Assembly (NCBI GenBank): GCA_963773105.1
Contig: CAVZAA010000009.1
Coordinates: 372,001 to 436,000 of the forward strand
Origin: Trebonia sp963773105
Lineage (GTDB): Bacteria; Actinomycetota; Actinomycetes; Streptosporangiales; Streptosporangiaceae
Direction of reading: 5' to 3'
DNA: 64,000 nt
Shown here: piece by piece, positions 52,373 to 60,460 of the stretch
Layout: every line of letters starts with the position of its first letter
Position numbering within the stretch: position 1 is the stretch's first letter
The notes under the pieces: generated by a model
What the model was told of the DNA's origin: nothing
What the model saw: only the letters and a program-made list of their open reading frames with translations
Databases searched by the model: none
Translations under genes and position numbers: made by a program

Positions 52373-53236
52373 GTGGTCGACGAACATGCGTGGCGCGACC
52401 CGCCGGCCCGGCTGCGGCCGTTCGTCTCCGGGTACGTCGGGTACCGGCTGGCGGGGGCGGCGCCCGCGCGCCACCGCGGGCTGCCGTCACCCGCGCTGAC
52501 GTTCATCATCACGCTCGATGACCCGCTCGCCATCGACGCGCATCCCAATCCCGGCCAGGCCGCCGAGTCCTATCGCACGCTGCTCGGCGGGCTGCACACG
52601 TCGCCCGCCCTGATCAGCCACGACGGCCGCTGGTCGGGCATACAGCTCGGGCTCACCCCGCTCGGCGCGCGGGCACTGCTCGGCGTCCCGGCTGCCGACC
52701 TGGCCAACTGGGACGCCGAGGCGACCAACGTGGTCGGCGGGTTCGCGACGCAACTGCGGGAGCTAGTGGTCGAGCAGCCGACTTGGGCAGGCCGGTTCGC
52801 GGTGCTCGACCGGCTGCTGCGGCAGCGGGTCGACGGCGGCGGCGCGGACCACTGCGAGGCCATCCGGCCCGAGGTCGGATACGCCTGGCGGCGGCTGCGG
52901 CAGACCCAGGGCGCCGTCGCCGTCGCCGAGCTGGCAGCGGAGACCGGCCTGAGCGCCCGCCGCCTGGGGTCGTTGTTCCGGGCCGAGACCGGCCTGACGC
53001 CCAAGGAGGCGGGGCGGGTGTTCAGGTTCGACCACGCGCGGCGGCGGATCGGGCGGGCCATGGGCACGGCCGGGGCCGGGGGCGCCAACTTCGCCGCCCT
53101 GGCGGTCGAGTGCGGCTTCTACGACCAGGCGCACCTGGCCCGCGAGTTCCGCGCCCTGGCTGGGTGCCCGCCGTCGCAGTGGCTGGCCGAGGAGTTCCGA
53201 TTCGTCCAAGCCCTGCCCGCCGAGCTCGGGGAATGA
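52373..53236 (+). CDS. AraC-family transcriptional regulator
   Basis: A 287-aa protein. The N-terminal ligand-type domain (RLRPFVSGYVGYRLAG, LTFIITLDDPLAI) is of the DUF6597/AraC type. The C-terminal two helix-turn-helix units span about 180-275: VAVAELAAETGLSARRLGSL with FRAETGLTPKEAGRV, then FAALAVECGFYDQAHLAREF. The start GTG has GGAG very close, so a slightly later start is possible. It precedes the VOC gene by 7 bp; the two are an operon. Confidence 0.88.
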   Translation: MVDEHAWRDPPARLRPFVSGYVGYRLAGAAPARHRGLPSPALTFIITLDDPLAIDAHPNPGQAAESYRTLLGGLHTSPALISHDGRWSGIQLGLTPLGARALLGVPAADLANWDAEATNVVGGFATQLRELVVEQPTWAGRFAVLDRLLRQRVDGGGADHCEAIRPEVGYAWRRLRQTQGAVAVAELAAETGLSARRLGSLFRAETGLTPKEAGRVFRFDHARRRIGRAMGTAGAGGANFAALAVECGFYDQAHLAREFRALAGCPPSQWLAEEFRFVQALPAELGE

Positions 53237-53243
53237 TCGAGGC

Positions 53244-53630
53244 ATGACACAGACACCGCCACCGCAGGTGTGGCCAACGCTGACCGCCCGCGACGCCCGC
53301 GGGCTGATCAAGTTCCTCGTCGACGCGTTCGGCTTCGAGGAGACCGCCGTCTACGGCGAGGGAGACCAGGTGCACCACGCGGAGCTCGCCTGGCCGCCAG
53401 GCGGCGGGGTGATGCTGGGGTCGGCCGACCCCGGCTCGACCGCGCCGGGCACGTTCCGCGGCTACGTGGTCTGCGACGATCCGGACACGCTATTCAAGCG
53501 GGCGGTCGACCACGGCGCCACCGTCGCGCGGGAGCTCACCGACCAGGACTACGGCTCGCGCGAGTTCTCGGTCACCGACCCGGAGGGCAACCGCTGGTCG
53601 TTCGGCACCTACCGGGGTCACCCGCGCTGA
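53244..53630 (+). CDS. VOC-superfamily (glyoxalase/bleomycin-resistance-like) protein
   Basis: A 128-aa protein. Two beta-alpha-beta-beta-beta units are seen: LTARDARGLIKFLVDAFGFE with VHHAELAWPPGGGVMLG, and YVVCDDPDTLFKRAVDHGAT with REFSVTDPEGNRWSFGTYRG. The C-terminal DPEGNRWSFGTY is typical of this family. It may bind or modify a small toxic compound. Co-transcribed with the AraC gene. Confidence 0.9.
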   Translation: MTQTPPPQVWPTLTARDARGLIKFLVDAFGFEETAVYGEGDQVHHAELAWPPGGGVMLGSADPGSTAPGTFRGYVVCDDPDTLFKRAVDHGATVARELTDQDYGSREFSVTDPEGNRWSFGTYRGHPR

Positions 53631-53635
53631 GCTCT

Positions 53636-53713
53636 GCATCTAAACCCGAGGCCATCTAAACCCGAGGCCATCTAAACCCGAGGCTAACTAAACCCGAGGC
53701 CATCGAAAACCCG
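53636..53713. repeat. 16-bp tandem repeat, about 4.8 copies
   Basis: The unit GCCATCTAAACCCGAG is repeated head to tail: copies at 53636 (one base short), 53651, 53667, 53683 (variant GCTAACTA) and 53699 (partial). It fills the gap between the convergent VOC and alditol oxidase genes. The period is not a multiple of three and the repeat is non-coding. Confidence 0.9.
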
Positions 53714-53730
53714 CGCAGGAAACCAGGCGG

Positions 53731-55011
53731 TCAGCGGACTTCGCGGACGCCCAACCGCTCCAGGCGCGCGTTGCTGAACCGGCCCTGGGGGTCTAGCCGC
53801 TCGAACAGCGCTCGCGCGTCGCCCAGCCGGGGGTACAGCCGCTCGGGCTGACCCGCCTGGATATGGGACGCCTTTCCCCAGTGCGGCCGGGCGTCGAACG
53901 GCGCCAGCGCCGCCTCGACGTCGGTCAGCGCCGCGCTGACCTGATCGGGGCGGTTGCGCCAGGTGAAGTGGATCGCCAGCGTGTCCCGCTGGTACGACCC
54001 GCTCAGCCACAGCCGGTCGGGGGCGGTGGCGCGGAACTCCGACACCAGCAGCAGCGGCGTGATCAGGGGCGACAGCCGCCGGACGGCATCGAGGGCGGCC
54101 GCGCCCCGGTGCCGCTCGACGAAGTACTCGGACTGGATCTCGTCCCCGTTGCTGGGCGGTGAGTCGATACGGAAGTGCGGCAGCCGCTCCGACCACGGCC
54201 CCGCCGCCCCGACCGCCGTGAGGTTGTCGACCGGGGCGTCCACCAGGTGCGGCGGTCCCGGGTCCGGGTGCGCGCCGAAGAACTCCGGCGGCGCCGGCGT
54301 TCCGTCCGGTTCCGGCCCGTCCAGCCGTCGCTTGACCCACGCCGCCTCCAGCGTGTCGCCGCGCCAGTCGGTGAACAGGCTCACGCTGTAGGCGGCGGAC
54401 ATGATGTCGTCGAGATCGGCCAGCACCCGGTCCCACGTCAGCCCGGCGTAGACGTCCTGCCTGACCAGGTAGCTGGGCTGCACGTCGAGGGTGACGCGGA
54501 CGACGACGCCGAACGCGCCCAGCCCGACCGCTAGCCCCTCGAAGCCCGGGTCCGCGCGCCCGGTCCGGCGCAGCTCGCCGTCGGCGTCCACGTACTCCAG
54601 GCCCGCCACCGCGGCCGACAGGATCTGGTTGCGGCTGCCAGAACCGTGGGTGCCGGTGGCGGTCGCGCCCGCGACCGAGATGTGCGGCAGCGAGCCCATG
54701 TTGTGCAGCGCCCAGCCGCGCTGCTGCAGCCATCCGGCGAGCACGCCGTAGGAGACGCCGGCGCCGACCGTGACCGTCCGCGCGGCCTCGTCAAGGATCG
54801 GCTCGGGGGCGATGCCGGTGACCGTGACCAGCGTGTCCCCGTTATCGGCGAGGTCGTTGAACGAGTGCCTGGTGCCGAGCGCGCGCACCCGCCCGGCCGA
54901 GGTGACGGCCCACCGGACCTCGTCGATCGTCCGGGCGGCGATCACCGTGGGCGCGGTGAATCGATAGGTGCCCGACCAGTTTCTGAGCTCAGGGGTCACG
55001 CTGCCCGACAC
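53731..55011 (-). CDS. FAD-linked alditol oxidase (AldO/xylitol oxidase type)
   Basis: A 426-aa flavoenzyme, close to the length of Streptomyces AldO. The FAD-binding part shows LGTRHSFNDLAD, where the His is the known covalent flavin attachment site in AldO, and MGSLPHISVAGATATGTHGS. The substrate domain has GSYQRDTLAIHFTWR and RPHWGKASH, typical of alditol and aldonolactone oxidases. It oxidises a sugar alcohol with oxygen, giving aldose and hydrogen peroxide. The GTG start has GCAGGGCG upstream. It is divergent from the sulfite-oxidase-like gene. Confidence 0.92.
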   Translation of the reverse strand: MSGSVTPELRNWSGTYRFTAPTVIAARTIDEVRWAVTSAGRVRALGTRHSFNDLADNGDTLVTVTGIAPEPILDEAARTVTVGAGVSYGVLAGWLQQRGWALHNMGSLPHISVAGATATGTHGSGSRNQILSAAVAGLEYVDADGELRRTGRADPGFEGLAVGLGAFGVVVRVTLDVQPSYLVRQDVYAGLTWDRVLADLDDIMSAAYSVSLFTDWRGDTLEAAWVKRRLDGPEPDGTPAPPEFFGAHPDPGPPHLVDAPVDNLTAVGAAGPWSERLPHFRIDSPPSNGDEIQSEYFVERHRGAAALDAVRRLSPLITPLLLVSEFRATAPDRLWLSGSYQRDTLAIHFTWRNRPDQVSAALTDVEAALAPFDARPHWGKASHIQAGQPERLYPRLGDARALFERLDPQGRFSNARLERLGVREVR

Positions 55012-55040
55012 TATCGCCCTGCCAACCCACGATTAAGCCA

Positions 55041-55082
55041 GGGTCCGTTCGGGAGAAAAAGATTTTTATCTCGAACGGACCC
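55041..55082. repeat. Dispersed repeat copy 5 as a large hairpin
   Basis: Arms GGGTCCGTTCG (55041-55051) and CGAACGGACCC (55072-55082) are perfectly complementary. The inner sequence continues the pairing with GAGAAAAA against TTTTTATCTC. It lies 30 bp upstream of the alditol oxidase start and 110 bp before the sulfite-oxidase-like gene. Confidence 0.75.
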
Positions 55083-55157
55083 CGATTCTACCTGCACCGA
55101 CACCGCTTCCGAGAGCGGGGCGGGCGCTCCGGTCCGTGACCCTGGCCCGGGTTCGGC

Positions 55158-55185
55158 CAATCTGGCCGCCCAACCGCTCCGAATC
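55158..55185 (+). promoter_or_regulatory. SigK-type promoter of the sulfite-oxidase-like gene
   Basis: CAATCT (55158-55163), a 16-bp spacer, CGAATC (55180-55185), then six bases to the ATG at 55192. The same elements with the same spacer and distance to ATG precede sigK (61840-61813). They resemble the mycobacterial SigK consensus CCATCC / CGAATA as I recall it. Confidence 0.7.
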
Positions 55186-55191
55186 TGGCCC

Positions 55192-56755
55192 ATGATGATC
55201 AGAGGGAATCCAGTCAGCGTCGGTCGCGTGCTGAGGCTCGCGGTCCGGGGCGCGCTGGCCGGGCTCCTGTCGGCGGCGGTCGCGCTCGGGGTGGCGGAGC
55301 TGGTGGCCGGGATCACCGGCCCGCTCAGCAGCCCGGTGATCGCCGTCGGCGGCGTCGCGATCAACCTGACGCCGGTGCCGCTCAAGGACTTCGCGATCGC
55401 CCACTTCGGCAGCAACGACAAGAACGTGCTGCTGGCGGGGATCGTCGTGCAGCTGGCGGTCTTCGCCGCCGTGATCGGGATCCTGGCCGTTCGCTGGCTC
55501 TGGGTCGGCCTGACGGGGCTGGCGGTGTTCGGCGCGCTCGGCGTGGCCTCGGTCGTCAGCCGCCCGTCGGCCAGTCTGGCGGACGTGGCGCCCGCCCTGA
55601 TCGGGGTGGCGGTCGCCGCAGTGGCGATGGTCTTCCTGGTCCGGGTCAACCGACTGGAGGACAGGAGACCAGCCGCCTACGGCGCCCGGTCGGCGCCGGT
55701 TCCTGGCCCTCGGGGCCGGGGTGGCGGTGGTGGCCGCGGCCAGCGGCTGGTCGGGCGAGCTGCTGCTGCGCCGGTTCAACGTGACGGCGCTGCGGGCGGC
55801 GGTCCGGCTGCCGCGTCCAGCCGTGACGGCCGCGCCGGTGCCCGCCGCGGCCTCGCTGGACGTTTCCGGCATCACCCCGTTCTTCAGCTCGAACAACAAC
55901 TTCTACCGGGTCGACATCGACCTGGTGGTGCCGCAGGTGTCGCCGCAGGACTGGACGCTGCAGATCACCGGGATGGTGGACCACCCGATCGAGCTCACCT
56001 TCGACGACCTGCTGCGGCTGCCGCTGATCGAGCACGACATGACGCTGGTCTGCGTCTCCAACGCGGTCGGCGGCCCCTACGCCGGCAATGCGCGCTGGCT
56101 CGGCGCGAGCCTGCCCGCCCTGCTGCGGAAGGCCGGCATCCGGCGCGGGGCCGACCAGGTGCTGTCGACCGGAACCGACGGCATGACGATCTCCACCGCG
56201 GTCGACACGATCCTGGACGGGCGGCAGGCGCTGATCGCGGTCGGCATGAATGGCCAGCCGCTGCCGACCGAGCACGGCTTCCCGGCCCGGATGCTGGTGC
56301 CCGGGCTGTACGGCTACGTGTCGGCCACCAAGTGGGTCACCAAGCTCGAGGTGACGACGTTCGCCCGCCAGCAGGCGTACTGGACCCAGCGCGGGTATGC
56401 CCTCCAGGCGCCGATCAAGACCGAGTCCCGGATCGACGTGCCGCGACCGCTCGCGCAGGTTCCGGCGGGCCGGGTCGCGGTCGGCGGGGTCGCCTGGGCG
56501 CCGCATCGAGGCATCTCCCGGGTGCAGGTCAACGTCGACAACGGACCCTGGCAGACCGCGAAGCTGGCCGCCGCCGACGGCACCGACACCTGGCGGCAGT
56601 GGGTGTGGGCCTGGGATGCCCCTCCCGGCCTGCACACCCTGCAGGTCCGCGCCACCGACGGCACTGGCGCCGTCCAGACCAAGAGCGAGGCCGCGGTGTT
56701 CCCGAGCGGGGCCACCGGCTGGGACTCGGTGGTGGTCACAGTGACCTGCCAATAA
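55192..56755 (+). CDS. Membrane-anchored sulfite-oxidase-like molybdopterin protein, frameshifted near 55,665
   Basis: The N-terminal part (residues about 1-155) holds four hydrophobic helices (such as VLLAGIVVQLAVFAAVIGIL). A one-base shift near 55,665 interrupts it. In the second frame a basic segment with hydrophobic helix (RRRFLALGAGVAVVAAASG) leads into a molybdopterin domain (PQDWTLQITGMVDHPIELTF), with the Mo-ligand Cys in LVCVSNAVGGPYAGNARWLG, and a C-terminal dimerisation domain (GVAWAPHRGISRVQVNVDNG). Restored length is about 520 aa. The catalytic domain probably faces outward. No ribosome binding site: transcription from the SigK-type promoter would give a leaderless message. Confidence 0.82.
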
Positions 56756-56803
56756 CCAGGCATGAATCAACAATATTCAAACTAATATCATATAGGAGTC
56801 ACC

Positions 56804-57466
56804 ATGCAGTACCGCATCCTCGCCGCATCCCTCGCCGCCGCCGGCCTGGCCGTCGGCGCAGCCGCCTGCAGCAGCAGCTCGAGCACCCCGGCCGCCTCCG
56901 CGCCGTCGTCGTCAGCGGCGAGCACGCCGATGCCGGCCTCGAGCGCGCCGATGGCGTCCTCGTCGGCCGCGGCCGCAGGCGCGTCGACGACATCGTCCGA
57001 CTTCGGTCCCGGGTGCGCCTCGGTGCCCAAGTCGGGGGCCGGCAGCTTCACCGGGATGGCGACCGCCCCGGTGGCGACCGCCGCGTCCGCTAACCCGGTG
57101 CTCTCTACCTTGGTCACCGCGGTCAAGCAGGCCGGGCTGGTGGACACCTTGAACTCGGCGGCCGGCATCACGGTGTTCGCGCCCGACAACTCCGCATTCG
57201 CCAAGATCCCGGCGTCGACCCTCAAGTCGGTGCTGTCGGACAGGGCGGAGCTGACCAAGATCCTGACCTACCACGTGGTGGCCGGGCGGGTCACGCCGGC
57301 CGAGCTCGCCTCGGGTAAGACGCTCAAGACACTGGAGGGCTCGACCGTCACCCCGGCGATGATGGGCAGCGGCTACACCGTCAACGGCGCCAGCGTGGTC
57401 TGCGGCAACGTGCAGACCGCCAACGCCATCGTCTACATCATCGGCAGCGTCCTGATGCCCAAGTAG
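56804..57466 (+). CDS. Fasciclin-domain lipoprotein (MPT70/MPT83-like)
   Basis: A 220-aa exported protein with AGGAGTCACC before its ATG. Signal peptide with lipobox GAAAC (lipidated Cys about residue 22), then a Ser/Ala/Pro-rich tether to about residue 65. A FAS1 domain follows: LSTLVTAVKQAGLVDTLNSA, ITVFAPDNSAFAKIP, LTYHVVAGRVTPAEL and a C-terminal TANAIVYIIGSVLMPK. It is 48 bp downstream of the sulfite-oxidase-like gene, probably in the same transcript. In mycobacteria such proteins are the main SigK targets, and sigK/rskA lie 4 kb away here. Confidence 0.92.
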   Translation: MQYRILAASLAAAGLAVGAAACSSSSSTPAASAPSSSAASTPMPASSAPMASSSAAAAGASTTSSDFGPGCASVPKSGAGSFTGMATAPVATAASANPVLSTLVTAVKQAGLVDTLNSAAGITVFAPDNSAFAKIPASTLKSVLSDRAELTKILTYHVVAGRVTPAELASGKTLKTLEGSTVTPAMMGSGYTVNGASVVCGNVQTANAIVYIIGSVLMPK

Positions 57467-57477
57467 GCACCGTTCTC

Positions 57478-57531
57478 GCCCGCGCCGTCCTGACGTCCGA
57501 GCCCCTCCGGAGCGGTCAGGACGGCGCGGGC
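57478..57531. terminator. Bidirectional terminator hairpin between convergent genes
   Basis: Left arm 57478-57494 (GCCCGCGCCGTCCTGAC) and right arm 57515-57531 pair perfectly over 17 bp; the 20-nt loop can itself fold (CTCCGGAG). It separates the fasciclin gene from the convergent reductase-family gene. Confidence 0.85.
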
Positions 57532-57543
57532 GCTTCCCGGGCT

Positions 57544-58083
57544 CTAGTGGATCACGCGGTAGTCGACGAGCAGATAGCCACTCGGTGATCGGTCGCATCT
57601 GATCGCTTCGAGCGCGATCGTCGGCAGGCCGTCGAGGAGCCGTCGTCCGCGGCCGGCGATCCTCGGCGCGATCACGAGCCTGAGTTCGTCGACGACGCCG
57701 GCCGCGAGCAGCGCCTGTGCGACCGAGATACTCGCGTGGACACCGACGTCACCGCCGCCCTGTTGGCTGAGATCGCGGACGAACTCGACCAGCCCGCCGT
57801 CGATCGCCGTCGCGTGGGCCCAGTCCTGGTCAAGCGGCGTGGAGGTCGCGACGTACTTCGCGACCCCGTTGATGAACGCCGAGAACGGCTGGATCTGGCT
57901 GCCGGGCCAGAACTTCGCCCACTCGGCGTAGCTACGGCGGCCGAGAATGACCGCGTCCTGCGTCCCGATCACGGCGGCGAGGTTGGCGTCCATCGCCTCG
58001 TCCCAGTCGGTGAAGAAACTGCTATCGGGGTCCTCCGCCACCCCGTCCAGGGACAGCAACTCGTATACGACGATCTTTCGCAC
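57544..58083 (-). CDS. RibD-C/dihydrofolate-reductase-family protein
   Basis: A 179-aa protein opening MRKIVVYELLSLDGVAEDP with AVILGRRSYAEWAKFWPG, GGLVEFVRDLSQQGGGDVGV and ELRLVIAPRIAGRGRRLLDG, the pattern of the stand-alone RibD C-terminal/YyaP-YwjB family. It is an NADPH-dependent reductase fold of unknown substrate, not the housekeeping DHFR. Confidence 0.9.
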   Translation of the reverse strand: MRKIVVYELLSLDGVAEDPDSSFFTDWDEAMDANLAAVIGTQDAVILGRRSYAEWAKFWPGSQIQPFSAFINGVAKYVATSTPLDQDWAHATAIDGGLVEFVRDLSQQGGGDVGVHASISVAQALLAAGVVDELRLVIAPRIAGRGRRLLDGLPTIALEAIRCDRSPSGYLLVDYRVIH

Positions 58084-58166
58084 GTCCTGCGCCTCCCATT
58101 GGTCTCGATGCTGCTAGTTGACTGACCAGGCGGCCGAAACTAATCGGTGCGACGGGCGGCCGGGCG

Positions 58167-60320
58167 TCAGCCGCTGGTGAGGATGACGAGCTGCTGGGTC
58201 GCCCTGGTCATCGCGACGTAGCGGTCGACCGCGCCCTCGATGCCGGTGCCGAACGCGTCCGGGTCGATGAGGACCACCAGGTCGAACTCGAGCCCCTTGG
58301 CCAGCTCCGGGGTCAGCGACCGGACCCGGGCGGTGGCCGGGAAGGCGGGGTCGCCGATGACGCAGGCGATCCCCTCGGCGTTGGCGTCGAGCCAGCTGTC
58401 GAGGATCGAGCCGAGCTCGGCGGCGGACCCGTGGGTGACCGCGCGGCCGCTGCTGCGGATCGAGGTCGGCACGTTGGCGTCCGGGATCACCGCCCGGATG
58501 ATTGGCTCGGCCTCCGCCATGACCTCTTCCGGCGTGCGGTAGTTGATGCTCAGCGAGGCCAGAGTGATCCGGTCGAGACCGATCCGCTCCAGCCGTTCCC
58601 GCCACGACTCGGTGAACCCGTGCCGGGCCTGCGCGCGGTCCCCGACGATGGTGAAGCTCCTGGACGGGCAGCGCAGCAGCAGCATCTGCCATTCGGCGTC
58701 CGTCAGTTCCTGTGCCTCGTCGACCACGATGTGCGCGAACGGGCCCGCCAGCTGGTCCGGGTCGGCGTCGGACAGCGTGGCCTCGTTGACCAGGGCCTCG
58801 GTGAAGTCCTCGCCGCGCAGCATCGTCACCAGGCCCATGCCGTACTCGTCGTCGGCGGCCTCGATCAGGTTGTCGACGACCCGGTCCATCTGCTCGCGCT
58901 CGGCCGCGGCGGCCGCCTCCTGCCGGCGCTTGCGGCGGGCCGCCTGCGGGTCGCCCAGCCGCTGCCTGGCCGCGTCGAGCAGGGGCAGGTCGGCCACCGT
59001 CCACGCCTGGCCGTCCGCCCGCTGCAGTTTCCGAACTTCACCGGGGCTGAGCCACGGGGCGCATTTGCGCAGGTAGGCGGGTACAGACCACAGGTCGGAG
59101 ACGAGATCGGCCGGCTCGATCAGCGGCCACGCCCGGTTGAGGGCGGCCCGCAGCTCCCGATTCTGCTGCAGGGACCGGCGGAGCTGGTCGGCCGGGGCGT
59201 CGCCGTCGTGGTTCTCGACCGCGATCATGATCAGCTCGGTCCAGATCGCCTCGCGCGCCTCGTTGTGCGGGGTGCCCGCCTCGGCCGCGTCGAACGCCTC
59301 GGCCCAGTCGTCGGCGCTGAGCTGGATATTGGACCACGGGGTCTCGACCGTCATCGGGGCGGCGGGCGGATTCTCGTAGAACCTGACGGCCGCCTCGATT
59401 GCCTTGACCAGGCCGGCCGACGACTTCAGGCGGGCCACCTCGGGGTCGGCCTCCGAGGTCGCGGCGGCCCCCTCGGGGACCAGGTCGCGTAGCGTGCAGG
59501 TCTGCACGCCCTCTTCCCCAAGGCTGGGCAGCACGTCGGAGACGTAGGCCAGGTAGGGCTGGTGCGGGCCGACGAAGAGCACGCCGCCCCGGCGGTGGCC
59601 GAGGCGCGGATCGGAGTAGAGCAGGTAGGCGCACCGGTGCAGCGCGACGACGGTCTTCCCGGTGCCCGGACCGCCGTCGACCACCAGCGCGCCGCGCGAG
59701 CCCGCGCGGATGATGGCGTCCTGGTCGGCCGCGATGGTGCCGAGCACGTCCCGCATCCGGGCCGACCGGTTGCCGCCCAGGCTGGCAATGAAGGCGGACT
59801 GGTCGTCGAGGGCGGCGTGACCGTCGAGCCCGTCGGCGGTGAACACCTCGTCCCAGTAGTCGCCCACCCGGCCGCGGGTCCAGCGGTACCGGCGGCGGCT
59901 GGCCAGCCCCATCGGGTTGCCGTGGGTGGCGCCGAAGAACGGCTCGGCCACCGGGGAGCGCCAGTCGACCAGCAGCCGGCGACCCTCGCGGTCGGTCAGG
60001 CCGAGGCGTCCGACGTAGACCGGCTCGGGGTTGTCGGCGCCGACCATGCGCCCGAGGCACAGGTCAAGTCCGAACCGGCGCAGGGTGCGCAGCCGGGCGG
60101 ACAGCCGGTGCACCTCCGCGTCCCGGTCCATCGCCTTCTGGCCGATGCCGCCGGGCGCCCTGAGCTCGGCCTCGAGGCGGGCCGACAACTCCGCGATCGA
60201 CTGCTCGAGGCTGTCGGCGATCACCGCGAAGTGCCGCTCGTCGGCCGCGATCAGCGCCGGGTCGGCCTTCGCGGCGAGACGGTCGGGAAGATCGAACGCA
60301 CTGGTGGTCAAGGGGCTCAT
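58167..60320 (-). CDS. helR: HelR-type RNA polymerase recycling ATPase (rifamycin tolerance)
   Basis: A 717-aa UvrD-like ATPase of the HelD/HelR class. The N-terminus is a helical, coiled-coil-type region (about 20-85). The nucleotide-binding core has Walker A GGPGTGKT (216-223), VVDEAQELTD (Walker B), VVGDRAQARHGF, SINYRTPEEVMAEAE and the final VAMTRATQQLVIL. HelR proteins displace rifamycins from RNA polymerase and recycle stalled enzyme, giving tolerance. The RAE palindrome 64-82 bp upstream on the gene strand strongly supports HelR rather than generic HelD. AGGAGTGGCG precedes the ATG. Confidence 0.92.
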   Translation of the reverse strand: MSPLTTSAFDLPDRLAAKADPALIAADERHFAVIADSLEQSIAELSARLEAELRAPGGIGQKAMDRDAEVHRLSARLRTLRRFGLDLCLGRMVGADNPEPVYVGRLGLTDREGRRLLVDWRSPVAEPFFGATHGNPMGLASRRRYRWTRGRVGDYWDEVFTADGLDGHAALDDQSAFIASLGGNRSARMRDVLGTIAADQDAIIRAGSRGALVVDGGPGTGKTVVALHRCAYLLYSDPRLGHRRGGVLFVGPHQPYLAYVSDVLPSLGEEGVQTCTLRDLVPEGAAATSEADPEVARLKSSAGLVKAIEAAVRFYENPPAAPMTVETPWSNIQLSADDWAEAFDAAEAGTPHNEAREAIWTELIMIAVENHDGDAPADQLRRSLQQNRELRAALNRAWPLIEPADLVSDLWSVPAYLRKCAPWLSPGEVRKLQRADGQAWTVADLPLLDAARQRLGDPQAARRKRRQEAAAAAEREQMDRVVDNLIEAADDEYGMGLVTMLRGEDFTEALVNEATLSDADPDQLAGPFAHIVVDEAQELTDAEWQMLLLRCPSRSFTIVGDRAQARHGFTESWRERLERIGLDRITLASLSINYRTPEEVMAEAEPIIRAVIPDANVPTSIRSSGRAVTHGSAAELGSILDSWLDANAEGIACVIGDPAFPATARVRSLTPELAKGLEFDLVVLIDPDAFGTGIEGAVDRYVAMTRATQQLVILTSG

Positions 60321-60383
60321 GGGCAGTCGCCACTCCTATTTCCGCTGGTTCCGGCCTCGGCGGGCGACTTTACTGCACGACCG

Positions 60384-60402
60384 GGGGCTTGCCGCAAGCC
60401 CC
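60384..60402 (-). promoter_or_regulatory. Rifamycin-associated element (RAE)
   Basis: On the gene strand the sequence is GGGGCTTGCGGCAAGCCCC, a 19-bp dyad symmetric but for its central base, identical to the published RAE as I remember it. It lies 64-82 bp upstream of the HelR start. A TATAGC sits about 9 bp further upstream, so the RAE falls at or just after the expected transcription start. Confidence 0.85.
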
Positions 60403-60460
60403 GGGGTGCGCTATACGTTGATAGTGGAGGGGTGTGCGCTCTCCCCCTCCCCTGTCCATC

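Noticed and set aside
53636..53713. CRISPR array
   Set aside because: The 16-bp units are directly adjacent with no spacers, and no cas genes are present.
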